Of a stretch of DNA of 64,000 bases, positions 26,569-36,109 are shown piece by piece. Within the stretch, counting starts at the first letter, position 1. Each line of letters opens with the position of its first letter. Made by a program: the position numbers and the translations under genes. Under the pieces are notes generated by a model. It searched no databases, was not told the origin of the DNA, and saw nothing but the letters and a program-made list of their open reading frames with translations. The DNA comes from Pelomonas sp963422775 (GTDB lineage Bacteria > Pseudomonadota > Gammaproteobacteria > Burkholderiales > Burkholderiaceae_C): assembly GCA_963422775.4 (NCBI GenBank), contig CAUJSJ030000157.1, positions 1 through 64,000 on the forward strand, read 5' to 3'.

Positions 26569-28290
26569 TTGAATCACACACGCCAGTACCCTGCGCTGCT
26601 CTTCCGTCAGAGCCCTGAAGCTCCCCCGCTGGTGCTGTTATCAGCATCGGCTATCGAGCTGAACGAGTGGGTAGGCATCCCGCAGAAGACGAGCATCACC
26701 GATGGCGAGACGCTTGGCTTCCAACGCGACGACAACCCTGAGCGTGTGGATCAGATCGCCAAGTTCTACGGTGAATCGCGCAACGTGATTCACAACCCTC
26801 TGCTGTGCGCAATCCGCCAAGCGCAAGGTGTCGACGTCACGTTCACGCCGGCAGTCGCGGGACCAATCGACTCTCAGAGCGATGCTCTCACTGGAGTTCT
26901 GACCATCAACGTGAAGGACTGGAGTTCGAGCTCGTTGCTTGATCTCATACGTGAGGTGAGGCAAGCCATCGAGGCGCGAGTGGCTGGACTTGCGGGTCGG
27001 TCAACGCCGGATGCCCTCATCGCGAAGCTTCGGGCGCAGATCGAGGACTTTCCCTTGGCCACGGACGAACCCGATGCAGACTCGGGCGAATACAGCCTTC
27101 CAGAGGCCGAACAGGCTGCCGAAGAGGCTCTCTTTGAAGAATCCCACGTGGCCGACTTTTGGGACGCCCTAAAAGCACGGGAGGAGCTGCTCATCCGTTT
27201 GGGGAGACAGTTTTCCGGCTCGGATTTCCTTGGGTTCAGCCGCAGCGCAATGGAAGCCTATCTGAAGCCCGTGGTTCTGGTGGACGGGCAGCATCGCTTG
27301 CTGGGCGCGCTGAAGGCTGCTCAAGATGCCATGGGCGCCGATGCGGATGTGATTGGAAGAATTACAGACCTCGTGGCGCAGGGAACACCCCGCGAAGAGG
27401 TAAACCATCAGCTGCTGACGGAGCGTGCCCGCCATCTCCCGATCTCGCTTTTGTTGGACCATCACCCGGGCGAACATGTATTCCAGTTTGTGGTCGTCAA
27501 TCAGAAGGCAACGCCGGTCCGCCCCGCCCTACTCGCCACCATCATTTCCACCAGCCTTTCCGAGTCAGAGTTGGAGCCAATTTCCGACCGGCTCGAGAAC
27601 GCTGGCGTACCTTTGAAGAGCTCGCGTGCGATCAGCTTTTTCGCGAGACATGCCAGCAGCCCCTTTGCTGGTCGCGTCGCGCGAGGCTTGTCTGATGAGG
27701 GCTCCGACCTGCTGCCCTGGACGGTTCTGGGGCAACTGGTCGCCATGTTTCGAGACCTAAGTGGCGCGCGTTTCTATCATGACTCCAAGATGGACTACGC
27801 CGACAACTGGAAGCGGCGACAGCTCGAACGCTCAAAGTTGATTGAGGCTGCTCAGGGGGTCTCAACACCCTACGAGGCGTGGCGAGATCCTGATGGGCCC
27901 TGGAAAGACGTTTTCATCGCTTTCTGGTCAGCCGTGCGTGACACGCTCGGCAACCAGTCAAACCCCGACTCGGGAAACTATTGGGGGAAGCCGCGCACTT
28001 CTAATCTCTTCAACAAGCCGTCATTGACCACGCTGGCGACCGACTTCTTCGCCTATCTGGTGGAGACGCGCCAGACCATCGACTCGCCTGACGTCGTTCA
28101 GGCCTTGGTTGAAGATTGGCTTGTCGATGTGGACAAGAACTACTTCGCACGGGATTGGAAGCTTGCTAGCGTCAAGAAAGACGCTACCGGCACTCGAAAG
28201 CAATGGTCAAAGGTGTGGTACGTCTATCGACATGACCCGAAGATGCTGCCGCGTGTTGCAACCTATTCGACCCTGTACAAGGACAGCTGA
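26569..28290 (+). CDS. DGQHR-domain protein (DndB-related), copy 1
   Basis: 573 residues from TTG at 26569, chosen for GAGG five bases upstream; an ATG at 26479 would add 30 Arg-rich residues unlike the family. The signature LVDGQHRLLGALKAAQ falls at about 237-252, followed by FQFVVVNQKATPVRPALLA, as in DndB-like proteins. An insertion rich in Glu/Asp lies at about 150-205. DGQHR proteins share a ParB/DndB-like fold and occur with DNA modification systems. It is followed after 3 bp by an HNH nuclease gene, so the two form a unit. Role in defence is inferred from partner and neighbourhood. Confidence 0.8.
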   Translation: MNHTRQYPALLFRQSPEAPPLVLLSASAIELNEWVGIPQKTSITDGETLGFQRDDNPERVDQIAKFYGESRNVIHNPLLCAIRQAQGVDVTFTPAVAGPIDSQSDALTGVLTINVKDWSSSSLLDLIREVRQAIEARVAGLAGRSTPDALIAKLRAQIEDFPLATDEPDADSGEYSLPEAEQAAEEALFEESHVADFWDALKAREELLIRLGRQFSGSDFLGFSRSAMEAYLKPVVLVDGQHRLLGALKAAQDAMGADADVIGRITDLVAQGTPREEVNHQLLTERARHLPISLLLDHHPGEHVFQFVVVNQKATPVRPALLATIISTSLSESELEPISDRLENAGVPLKSSRAISFFARHASSPFAGRVARGLSDEGSDLLPWTVLGQLVAMFRDLSGARFYHDSKMDYADNWKRRQLERSKLIEAAQGVSTPYEAWRDPDGPWKDVFIAFWSAVRDTLGNQSNPDSGNYWGKPRTSNLFNKPSLTTLATDFFAYLVETRQTIDSPDVVQALVEDWLVDVDKNYFARDWKLASVKKDATGTRKQWSKVWYVYRHDPKMLPRVATYSTLYKDS

Positions 28291-28293
28291 TCC

Positions 28294-29265
28294 GTGCAGT
28301 CGCTTGAGCAGCTGAGCGCATTTGTTGCCTCCGCCTCACATAATCCGGTGAGTGCTTGGCGCCCCGACGACCTCAAGGCGCTTGCCGGGAGAACTCTGCC
28401 GGACGTAGTTTTCGAGAGGAACCATGCCGTTCTGAAGGCGGACGCACACACGTTGTGGCTGCGATGGTTTCTTGAGGGCATGTGCAATCCGTTGCGCTAC
28501 GTTGATGACGCTACCAAGACCATCGTCGACGTTCACTTCGATACCTTGGATCGCGTAAACGAGCTGTACCCCGGCGCGCCCCAGCCGGAAAGGGATCAGC
28601 TGGCAGAGCATGTTTCCCGTCATGTAATGGCAGAGGTCGAAAGACGTCGGCGTCTTGGCCGAACGCATGCATCAGAGGACCAGCGCCGAGAGCTGGTCGA
28701 CAACTCTGGCGGCAAGCCTAGGTGCTGGATGTGTGGATACCGCTTCACCCAACCGGCTGTTGACCGTTTTCTACGCAAGTCCCGTAGCGCGCCCGACTCC
28801 CCTGATTTCGTCGACATCCTTCGTCCTCGCGGCCTAAAAACACGGGATGTCTGCATCGAAGTCGAGCACATCGTCCCGGTCGCTGGCGGCGGCGGCGGGA
28901 CGGACAACCTGGCGCTTGCCTGCGGCTGGTGCAACGCAAGCAAGGGCGCCCGTACGTCCATCTACGACGCGCGGGCGCGCCCCCCGAGATCGCCGTTCAT
29001 GCTGGGCGGCCACCAACTGCATGAACTGCCTCAACCGTTCTGGAGTATTCGCCTGATGGCGATGAGACGCCGCTGCGAGCACCTGGACGGATGCAGCGCG
29101 TCCGTGGACAGCGACGAGTTGTTCCTCGCCCCCACGGACCCGCGCGGCTCCCTCAATCCCAGCAACCTGCGAGTCTTCTGTGCCGCTCATGACCCCTATG
29201 CCTCTCACCGATGGTACGGGCGCGAAGCAGCCCGGAAGATCTGGAGCGAACGAATCCGCACGTAA
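28294..29265 (+). CDS. HNH endonuclease, partner of DGQHR copy 1
   Basis: 323 residues from GTG at 28294. A Zn-binding pair CWMCG (about 148-152) precedes the HNH core EVEHIVPVAGGGGGTDNL at about 188-205, followed by ACGWCNASKG, so the beta-beta-alpha metal motif is complete. The C-terminal region has further Cys/His (CEHLDGC, CAAHDPY). It probably cleaves DNA; the DGQHR protein encoded 3 bp upstream may guide or restrain it. A strong hairpin follows the stop. Confidence 0.85.
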   Translation: MQSLEQLSAFVASASHNPVSAWRPDDLKALAGRTLPDVVFERNHAVLKADAHTLWLRWFLEGMCNPLRYVDDATKTIVDVHFDTLDRVNELYPGAPQPERDQLAEHVSRHVMAEVERRRRLGRTHASEDQRRELVDNSGGKPRCWMCGYRFTQPAVDRFLRKSRSAPDSPDFVDILRPRGLKTRDVCIEVEHIVPVAGGGGGTDNLALACGWCNASKGARTSIYDARARPPRSPFMLGGHQLHELPQPFWSIRLMAMRRRCEHLDGCSASVDSDELFLAPTDPRGSLNPSNLRVFCAAHDPYASHRWYGREAARKIWSERIRT

Positions 29266-29402
29266 CTGCTGCAATGCAGCGCGGCGTTTCGCGTCGTCAA
29301 AGTGAAACCGACCCGAGGATGAATGCGCTGAAGCACAGCAAGGCATCTGAGATCCGGTCTCATCGAGCGCTTGCTGCTCTATTGCGTGGAAGCGCCTAAA
29401 GA

Positions 29403-29424
29403 AGGCGCCGCCGCGGCGGCGCCT
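29403..29424. terminator. GC-rich hairpin between convergent genes
   Basis: A perfect 10-bp stem, AGGCGCCGCC/GGCGGCGCCT, with a 2-base loop, lies between the HNH gene (ends 29265) and DUF2958 (ends 29434 on the minus strand). No long T run follows, so it is probably a two-way transcription block rather than a classic terminator. Confidence 0.6.
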
Positions 29425-29433
29425 CTACAGCTA

Positions 29434-29781
29434 CTACGTGACGATGCGGCCTGCCAAGCGCGCCTCGTGCGCATACGCGCTGATACGCCTGTCCGCCTGG
29501 AAGGACAGGTCACGCTCCACAGGCAGCCCGAGCTTGCCGCGCACCGCCGCCAGCTCCATCAGGCTCAGCCAGCCCAGCTCTGGGCATCCGAGGCCCAGAT
29601 CGCACAGCCCGAAAGCACGGTCCAGGTCGCCAGGGTCGATCTCGGTGAGCAGCCACGTCGCCCCCGCGTCCGGCGTGAAGAGTTTCACCACAGGGACGGG
29701 GTCGAACCCCTCGTCTTCGAGGGAACGCTTGCCGTTGGTTAGCAACACAATGCGTTGATCGTCAGTGAAAAGTGCAGTCAT
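29434..29781 (-). CDS. DUF2958-family protein
   Basis: 115 residues from ATG at 29781 with AAGGAGA upstream. The sequence GFDPVPVVKLFTPDAGATWLLTEIDPGD...GLCDLGLGCPELGWLSLMEL is characteristic of DUF2958, a small single-domain family carried by conjugative elements next to ssb, DUF932 and ParB genes. Function is unknown. Here it is separated from that gene group by about 20 kb, which suggests that the dnd and helicase genes were inserted into the backbone between them. Confidence 0.85.
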   Translation of the reverse strand: MTALFTDDQRIVLLTNGKRSLEDEGFDPVPVVKLFTPDAGATWLLTEIDPGDLDRAFGLCDLGLGCPELGWLSLMELAAVRGKLGLPVERDLSFQADRRISAYAHEARLAGRIVT

Positions 29782-30200
29782 GGTCTTCTCCTTGGGAGAG
29801 ATGCCGGGCGGGATTGCCCGGGGCCGCGGAGAAGCACGTCGCAGCGCAGCCGTCCAGGTTCGACAGACGGCCGCAGGCCGCAAGCCTGCAAAGCAGGCGC
29901 AGACCTTGACGGCGAGAACGACGTGATACGGTGGCGGGACCAGCAAGCCAGCCCACAGTTGCCAGCCTTCCATGCATTGCTCGCGCATCGCGCGAGCCGC
30001 GTCAGCGATGAAAGCTGGAGGGCGGGACGCCCGCAGCATCGCGAGGACGGCTTGATGTGCAGCACGACAGCGCGACCCGGCAGCGCCCGGGGGGATGCCC
30101 GCCGTCACGGATCCTTGACCGGATGAGCCGACGAACCAAGTCCCATGCGTGAGCATTGGCGTGACGAGCGATGCGGTTGGAACCGGCCAGCTCCCGCTAA
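29782..30200. other. Long leader of DUF2958; no gene recognised
   Basis: About 420 bp between DUF2958 and the dnd promoter. The minus strand stays open upstream of DUF2958 but the text is Arg/Ala-rich and unlike a conserved protein. A GCCTGC-AAA-GCAGGC hairpin lies at 29884-29898. The long structured leader recalls those in front of ssb and parB in this window, without clear sequence identity to them. Confidence 0.45.
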
Positions 30201-30202
30201 CC

Positions 30203-30256
30203 TTGGCGCACGTACGTTTGTGTGTAAAAACACAAACAGGCTAAGATGAAGGGGGT
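30203..30256 (+). promoter_or_regulatory. Putative dnd promoter with operator and RBS
   Basis: A possible -35 TTGGCG (30203-30208) and -10 TAAAAA (30225-30230) have a 16-bp spacer. A perfect inverted repeat, GTTTGTGT (30216-30223) and ACACAAAC (30230-30237), straddles the -10. AAGGGGG precedes the ATG at 30257. DndB is known to repress dnd genes in some bacteria, so this repeat is a natural candidate site. Confidence 0.5.
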
Positions 30257-31384
30257 ATGGCTGAAAACTTTTCCTATGTCTTTCCGGCAATTCGGGGGGT
30301 GCAAGCGGGGCGTGAGTACTACGTCTCGATGTGCCCGCTTCGCCTATTGACGCGCCTCTTCACCTTCGACGAAGAGGAGCTGGTACCCGAGTTGCGCGCC
30401 CAGCGAACACTCAACCGAGCCCGCGTTCCCGACATCACCAAGTACGTCCTCGAGAACAAGGCCAGCTACACCTTTTCCGCCATCACCGTCTCAATTGATG
30501 GGGCCATCCGCTTCGATCCCGTGGGTGGGGATGGGCCGGCCAACTTCCGCATGGGTGCCTTGACGGTTGACATGCACGCGAAGTTCATCGTCAACGACGG
30601 CCAACACCGCCGGGCGGCCATCGTGCACGCACTGGAAGTAGCTCCGGAGCTTGGCGACGAGACGATCGCGGTGGTGTTCTTCCTCGACCGGGGGCTGGAG
30701 CGCTGCCAGCAGATGTTCGCGGACCTGAACCGACATGCGGTCAAACCCTCGGCGTCGCTTGGGGTTCTGTACGACCACCGCAGCGCGGCCGCCAGCCTGG
30801 CGCGCCATCTCAGCCTGACGTCGTCCGTGTTCAAGAACCTGATCGAGACCGAGCGTTCTTCCTTGTCGCCACGGTCCCGCAAGCTGTTCACGCTCAGCGC
30901 GGTGAACTTCGCGACGTCCGAGCTGCTGGTCGACAAGGAGTTGGAAGACTTCGGCTCTGCCAGCAAGAAGTGCCTGGAATTCTGGGAGCTGGTCGGCGAG
31001 CAGATCCCCGAGTGGACCTACGTGAGGGAGTCGAAGATGACCTCGGGCGAAGTCCGACGCGACTTCATCCACTCCCACGCCATCGTGTTGCAGTCACTCG
31101 GCCGCGCCGGCCGCGCGCTGTACCAGCTTCCCGCAGCTGAGCGCCAGCGCCGGATCAAGAAGCTACGTGCTGTCGACTGGTCCCGGCTGAACGCCGCCAC
31201 CTGGGAGGGCCGCGCGATGGTGGGCGGCGCCATGGCCAAGTCCGGCCAGAACATCACATTGACATGCAACGAGATCAAGCGTGTGCTGGGTCTCAAGCTG
31301 ACCGAAGACGAGAGCACTGCAGAAGCGGCCTGGCGGGCCTCCCGCGCTCCGGCCCGTGCAGCGAATAGGAATGAAGGTAAATGA
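30257..31384 (+). CDS. dndB: DndB, DNA phosphorothioation regulator
   Basis: 375 residues. The DGQHR signature FIVNDGQHRRAAIVHALE is at about 111-128, followed by MFADLNRHAVKPSASLGVLYD, which is diagnostic of DndB. Family members regulate or modulate phosphorothioation; they are not required for the chemistry. First gene of dndBCDE, with stop and dndC start overlapping (ATGA at 31381). The third DGQHR protein of this window, and the one most like canonical DndB. Confidence 0.93.
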   Translation: MAENFSYVFPAIRGVQAGREYYVSMCPLRLLTRLFTFDEEELVPELRAQRTLNRARVPDITKYVLENKASYTFSAITVSIDGAIRFDPVGGDGPANFRMGALTVDMHAKFIVNDGQHRRAAIVHALEVAPELGDETIAVVFFLDRGLERCQQMFADLNRHAVKPSASLGVLYDHRSAAASLARHLSLTSSVFKNLIETERSSLSPRSRKLFTLSAVNFATSELLVDKELEDFGSASKKCLEFWELVGEQIPEWTYVRESKMTSGEVRRDFIHSHAIVLQSLGRAGRALYQLPAAERQRRIKKLRAVDWSRLNAATWEGRAMVGGAMAKSGQNITLTCNEIKRVLGLKLTEDESTAEAAWRASRAPARAANRNEGK

Positions 31385-32832
31385 ACACCCCTGACCAGAT
31401 CGTCGCGGAGATCCGCGAGCTCTACCTGGAAGACTCGATCCCATGGATCGTCGGCTACAGCGGCGGCAAGGATTCGACGGCGTCGTTGCAGCTGCTGTGG
31501 ACCGCCCTCGCCTCGCTGTCCCCGGAGCAAAGGAACAAGCCGGTCCATGTGATCAGCACTGACACGCTCGTCGAGAACCCGGTGATCGCCGCATGGGTGG
31601 AAACGTCGCTGCTGCGGATCGGCATCTCGGCGAAGCAACAGGGCTTGCCCATCACGGCGCACCGGCTGGTGCCCGCCATGGAAAACCGCTTCTGGGTGAA
31701 CCTCATCGGCAAGGGCTATCCGGCGCCCCGCCCAAAATTCCGCTGGTGCACCGACCGCCTGAAGATCAGTGCCTCGACGAAGTTCATCCAGGAGCTCTCC
31801 GAGAACAATGGCGAAGCCATCCTGGTGCTGGGCCAACGCCGCGGCGAGAGCCAGGCGCGCGACAAGGTGATGGACCATTACAAGGACAGCACGCGGGCAC
31901 GCCTGAGCAAGAACAAGGACCCTCGCCTCTCGCGGGTCTGGGTCTACCCACCAATCGAGAGCTGGACAAGCGACGACGTGTGGGAGTACCTCATTACCAA
32001 CGCGAACCCCTGGGGCATCGACAACCAGGAGCTGTTCGGCATTTACCGTGGCGCCACGCCTGACGCGGAGTGCCCGATCGTGGTTGACACCTCGACGGCG
32101 AGCTGCGGCGACAGCCGCTTCGGCTGCTACGTCTGCACCATGGTGGCCCAGGACAAGTCGATGCAGGCAATGGTCCAGAACGACGAGCAGAAGCAATGGA
32201 TGCAGCCCATCCTGGACTTTCGCAACAAGCACTTGGCGGTGGAAGACCGGGACGTCCGCGATTTCCGGCGCATGAACGGTCGCCTGACCGTCTTCCGCAA
32301 CGAGCTGGTGCACGGTCCATACAACCAGAAGCGTCGAGCTGAGCTGCTGCGCGAGCTGCTGCAAACCCAGAGAGTGGTTCGCGATGCGGACCACGCGCAA
32401 GGCACGCAGCTGATCGAGCTCATTTCCGTTGACGAGCTGGACGAGATCCGCCGCATTTGGGTGGAGGAGAAAGGCGAGATCGAGGACCACGTTCCTCGCA
32501 TCTACACCGAGGTCTTCGGCGTGACTTACCCCGGCAAGGAACTGGAACAGTCGCCCTTAGACGCGGGGGACCTCGCCATCCTTGAAGGCGTAGCCTCTGA
32601 GGTCGACCCTGAAGCTGCGCAAGAGCTCTACAAGCTGACGCGCAGCCTGCTCGCGGTCCAGTTCCAGTCCATGGAGACCCACAAGCGATCCAAGCACCTG
32701 GATCAGCTGGAGGATGTCCTGCGGCACTACGCCTTCCGCAACGAGAGCGAGGCGCTGGAGTTCGCGCTTACGGGCACCTCGATCAAAGAACAAGATGGAG
32801 ACGCCTCCGATGCGTCCGCGCTGATTGCCTGA
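31381..32832 (+). CDS. dndC: DndC, phosphorothioation PAPS-reductase-like enzyme
   Basis: 483 residues. The PP-loop VGYSGGKDSTASLQLLW lies at about 24-40 (SGGKDS at 27-32). Cysteines at about 123 (FRWCTDRLK), 242, 249 and 252 (CGDSRFGCYVC) match the set that holds the 4Fe-4S cluster in DndC. It activates the DNA backbone with ATP and receives sulfur from a cysteine desulfurase. dndA is absent, so a host IscS-type enzyme must donate sulfur. It lies 3 bp before dndD. Confidence 0.95.
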   Translation: MNTPDQIVAEIRELYLEDSIPWIVGYSGGKDSTASLQLLWTALASLSPEQRNKPVHVISTDTLVENPVIAAWVETSLLRIGISAKQQGLPITAHRLVPAMENRFWVNLIGKGYPAPRPKFRWCTDRLKISASTKFIQELSENNGEAILVLGQRRGESQARDKVMDHYKDSTRARLSKNKDPRLSRVWVYPPIESWTSDDVWEYLITNANPWGIDNQELFGIYRGATPDAECPIVVDTSTASCGDSRFGCYVCTMVAQDKSMQAMVQNDEQKQWMQPILDFRNKHLAVEDRDVRDFRRMNGRLTVFRNELVHGPYNQKRRAELLRELLQTQRVVRDADHAQGTQLIELISVDELDEIRRIWVEEKGEIEDHVPRIYTEVFGVTYPGKELEQSPLDAGDLAILEGVASEVDPEAAQELYKLTRSLLAVQFQSMETHKRSKHLDQLEDVLRHYAFRNESEALEFALTGTSIKEQDGDASDASALIA

Positions 32833-32835
32833 TTC

Positions 32836-34818
32836 ATGGCCAAGATTACAATTTCGAGTCTCTCAATCGAGAACCTGGGACCTTTTTGCGAACGGCAGAC
32901 GATTGACCTTTCGGTGACTGGCGCCCGGCCGGTCGTCCTCGTCAAGGCACTCAACGGCAGCGGCAAGACTACGCTGCTGACCGCACTGCAGATCGGTCTA
33001 TATGGCCAGAGGGCCCTTGATGGGCTGAAGCGCTCGGAGTACGAGCAATTGCTTCAGGGCCTGCAGCGCAAGGACGCCGTCGGAAACGCCGCAGTGGAGA
33101 TCAGCGTCACCGTCGAAATCGGCGGGGCTCAGCGGCACCTGGAGGTGCGACGAGAGTGGCACCGCAAGTCCGATGCGCTCACTGAAGAGCTGAACATCTT
33201 TGAGGGCGGGAGCAAGGACCTCGACTTTTCGCAGACTTGGGAAGAGTTCATCGGATCGATCCTGCCGGCCGAGCTCGTGCAGCTCTTCCTCTTCGACGGC
33301 GAGAAGATCGAGGCGCTGGCCAATCCGGAGCGGCTGCCCGACCTGCTTCGGCGCGCCACCGAGGTGTTCCTCGGCATTGGTGGTATCGACGCACTGGGCA
33401 ACGACCTGAAGGCGCTGGAGCGCCGCGCTGCGCTCAAGAACAAGAACACCTCGGCGGAGTTCGAGGCGGCCCGTAGCAACGTTGGCGAGTGGGACGTCCA
33501 GGTCAAGGTCCTTGAGGGCAAGGTCGATGCACTGACGCAGGACCAAGCGGCGGCCCGGAACGAGGCAGAGCGCGCCCAGTCGGCGCTCGACAAGTTCACC
33601 GCCGATGCGCAGCGGCGCGGGCTGACCGCCTACGAGCAGGCGGCCGTCATTCGCAACGCCGTTGTCGCGAGCAAGGAGCGCGTCGATGCGGCGCGCACAG
33701 GACTCGCCGAGATCATGGCCGACCCGGTGCTCCCGGTCGCCTGGCTGGCCAAGCTGTGGGATCAGTACCGCGACGCCTGGGAACAAGACCAGCACGCCCG
33801 CCACTCCAAGCTGCTCGGACAGGAATTCAAGAAGCGCGATCAGCGCATCATGTCGGCCATCTCGGCGACGGCGCCAAAGGCCGCCATGGATGCGCTGCGC
33901 AAAGCGCTGGCCGACGATTTGCAGGCCTTCACCAAGCCACGCTCGGCCGGCGTCCCGCCGCTCCAGGATGCCCCTCCCAAGGACGTTGAGCGACAGCTAG
34001 GAGACGCGACGTCACGCTTGCAGAGCGATCTATCGCGCCTGCAGGCCGCCCAGCTGGACCTGGACAAAGCCGAGCAACGAATCGGCCAGATCCCCGCTGA
34101 AGAACAGATCGGGGACATCCTCAAGTCGCTGCAGGACAAGTCCAAGGCAGCGTCGATCGCCGAGGCGCGCCTCGCGGGCATCACCGAGCGCCTCGAAGAA
34201 GCGCAGAGCAATCTGGCCCACACCCGGGTGCGGCTCAATGCAGCGCAGGAGCGCCTGGGCACCGAATTCAGGGACCGCTCGTTGGAGGCAAAGAGTCTTG
34301 ACGCCTCGGGCCGCGCCCGGCGCGCCCTAGCGATCTTCAAGGACCGCCTGCTTGCATCGAAGGCGGAGTGGTTGTCCGAGATGATCACCACCGAGTTCCG
34401 GAACCTGCTGCGCAAGAAGCACCTGATCGCCAAGGTTGTGGTGGACCCCAAGACCTATCAGGTGTTCATCGAAGACGGCAAGCATCAAGAGCTGCCGATG
34501 GACCGGCTGTCCGCCGGCGAGCGCCAGTTGCTCGCGATCTCGGTGCTCAGCGCTCTCATCAAGGAGCGCAAGGGCCGTTTCCCTGTCGTCGTTGACACCC
34601 CCTTGGCCCGACTCGACCAACAGCACCGCTCTGCCCTCATCAAGAGGTTCTTTGCGACCGTCTCCCACCAGGTCGTGGTGCTATCCACCGACCAGGAAGT
34701 GGACGGTCCGGCCTACGACGCGCTGAAGCCCTTCACCAACGCAGAGTACACGCTGGACTACGACGACGCCGCTGGGCGCACGTCGATCAATGCCGCCAAG
34801 GCGCCGGAGGCCCACTGA
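32836..34818 (+). CDS. dndD: DndD, SMC-like ATPase of DNA phosphorothioation
   Basis: 660 residues. Walker A LNGSGKTTLL is at about 39-48; a long coiled coil with central hinge covers about 190-490; the ABC signature RLSAGERQLLAIS is at about 557-569 and Walker B/D-loop VVVDTPLARLDQQHR near 585-600. LFLFDGEKIEAL is typical of DndD. The family is thought to supply ATP-driven DNA handling or nicking for sulfur insertion. The stop and dndE start overlap (TGATG). Confidence 0.95.
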   Translation: MAKITISSLSIENLGPFCERQTIDLSVTGARPVVLVKALNGSGKTTLLTALQIGLYGQRALDGLKRSEYEQLLQGLQRKDAVGNAAVEISVTVEIGGAQRHLEVRREWHRKSDALTEELNIFEGGSKDLDFSQTWEEFIGSILPAELVQLFLFDGEKIEALANPERLPDLLRRATEVFLGIGGIDALGNDLKALERRAALKNKNTSAEFEAARSNVGEWDVQVKVLEGKVDALTQDQAAARNEAERAQSALDKFTADAQRRGLTAYEQAAVIRNAVVASKERVDAARTGLAEIMADPVLPVAWLAKLWDQYRDAWEQDQHARHSKLLGQEFKKRDQRIMSAISATAPKAAMDALRKALADDLQAFTKPRSAGVPPLQDAPPKDVERQLGDATSRLQSDLSRLQAAQLDLDKAEQRIGQIPAEEQIGDILKSLQDKSKAASIAEARLAGITERLEEAQSNLAHTRVRLNAAQERLGTEFRDRSLEAKSLDASGRARRALAIFKDRLLASKAEWLSEMITTEFRNLLRKKHLIAKVVVDPKTYQVFIEDGKHQELPMDRLSAGERQLLAISVLSALIKERKGRFPVVVDTPLARLDQQHRSALIKRFFATVSHQVVVLSTDQEVDGPAYDALKPFTNAEYTLDYDDAAGRTSINAAKAPEAH

Positions 34819-35201
34819 TGGAGCGCATCAAACTGACCGCTGCGGCGAAGGTCCAGCTGAGCACGCTGAAGCGCCGGACCGGCATCGAGCACAACAACGC
34901 GCTGTGCCGCCACGCCCTATGCCTGTCCCTGGCCAATCCGTCGGTGCCGCCCGATGAGACCTTCAGTTTCGGCGGTGGCATCGAGATCGACTGGCGCACC
35001 CTGACTGGCGGCCAAGACGCGCTGTACAACAACCTCCTCGCCATCCGGCTGCTAGCGGAAGGCAAGCGCGTGACCGAGGATTCGATAAAGCAGACCTTCC
35101 TTCTGCATGTGCACCGAGGCCTTTCCTACGTAGCGAGCCGTCGAGAGGACGACCTGCTCGTCGAAATGGCGAAATCCATCCAGGCCGGCGCTACCGCGTA
35201 A
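34818..35201 (+). CDS. dndE: DndE, phosphorothioation DNA-binding subunit
   Basis: 127 residues, usual length. The N-terminal block IKLTAAAKVQLSTLKRRTGI, then ALCRHALCLSLANPS and the Gly-rich turn FSFGGGIEIDWRTLTGG, are diagnostic. DndE forms tetramers that bind nicked DNA. Last gene of the operon; 28 bp separate it from the end of the convergent Mrr-type gene. No dndFGH restriction genes follow. Confidence 0.93.
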   Translation: MERIKLTAAAKVQLSTLKRRTGIEHNNALCRHALCLSLANPSVPPDETFSFGGGIEIDWRTLTGGQDALYNNLLAIRLLAEGKRVTEDSIKQTFLLHVHRGLSYVASRREDDLLVEMAKSIQAGATA

Positions 35202-35229
35202 CCGGGCTGCAAGCCAAGCACCCCGACTG

Positions 35230-36042
35230 TCAAAGCGCGAACGCCGGAATGTCCATGACGTTCGACTCGACTCGGAACTTCTTCTCCACCATCAAGCGGA
35301 CGATCTGAGGTCCGTCGACCATCACAACAGAAATTGCGCCCTGTTGTGTGGTCGCGGCAATCGCGCCTCTGGAGAACGAGGAAGTAGTGAAGAACATGGC
35401 CTGGTCATACTTGCCCTGGCTGGCGCCCCGGAACTTGTCGATGTCCTGCCGCTGGATTTTGCCGTTCGTCCATCGTTTGCACTGGAACGCGACCTTCAGT
35501 TCTGCGATGCCGACTTTGAGTTTGCCGTGGCCGTCAATGCCCCCATCGCGCGAAGGGGGGGTCACCCTCATGTCCTTGAAGCCGTACGCTTGAAGCAGAT
35601 CACGGGCAAACTGTTCAAAGCCTGCTGGGCTGAGCAGCTTGAGCTCTCGCAGCATGTGCTCCTCGAACAACTTTAGGTACTTCGCGTGCAGCGCCCATAA
35701 CTCTTCTTCCACACTGGACAGTGCGCGGCCGCCAGCAGATTCAGGAGGCGGCGCCTTGTCGTCAAGCAGTGCACGACGCTTCGTGAGGCGCTTGCTCCGG
35801 AGGACTTCGGGGAGCGGCGAGTAGCGATCATCACCGTGCTGTTGGAAATGCTTGTTCGGCGCGGCGCTAGGGAAGTCGATCCCCGCGCAGTGCCGCCGAA
35901 TCTGCATGGAAACCACGTGCAAGGGGTCCTTGGCGTGGAACTCGTACAGCGACTCATCCACGATCGCGGTGAACGCCTCACGTGCAGTAAGGGGCCGCTG
36001 CGCTGAGCGCATTACTTGCTTGATCGCCTCCACGATAGTCAT
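35230..36042 (-). CDS. HARE-HTH plus Mrr-type restriction endonuclease
   Basis: 270 residues. An N-terminal HARE-HTH domain (about 1-78: VEAIKQVMRSAQRPLTAREAF, then DRYSPLPEV) is fused by a linker to an Mrr_cat domain (about 138-265). The nuclease motif is Glu143 (GFEQFARDLL), Asp166/Asp170 (SRDGGIDG) and Gln187-Cys-Lys189 (FQCKRW), a complete PD-(D/E)XK set. Mrr enzymes cut modified DNA; HARE-HTH domains occur in proteins thought to read DNA modification. It is convergent with dndE and the last gene of the minus-strand set, which makes it a plausible phosphorothioate-linked nuclease. That link is inference. Confidence 0.9.
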   Translation of the reverse strand: MTIVEAIKQVMRSAQRPLTAREAFTAIVDESLYEFHAKDPLHVVSMQIRRHCAGIDFPSAAPNKHFQQHGDDRYSPLPEVLRSKRLTKRRALLDDKAPPPESAGGRALSSVEEELWALHAKYLKLFEEHMLRELKLLSPAGFEQFARDLLQAYGFKDMRVTPPSRDGGIDGHGKLKVGIAELKVAFQCKRWTNGKIQRQDIDKFRGASQGKYDQAMFFTTSSFSRGAIAATTQQGAISVVMVDGPQIVRLMVEKKFRVESNVMDIPAFAL

Positions 36043-36109
36043 TCAGCACCTTCCTCCGATGGTTTGTTGTCGACAGCCGCAGAACATGCCTATGCTTTTC
36101 CACCGCATC

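Noticed and set aside
29782..30156. N-terminal extension of DUF2958
   Set aside because: The family domain begins at ATG 29781, which has AAGGAGA; upstream text is Arg-rich and unconserved in style.
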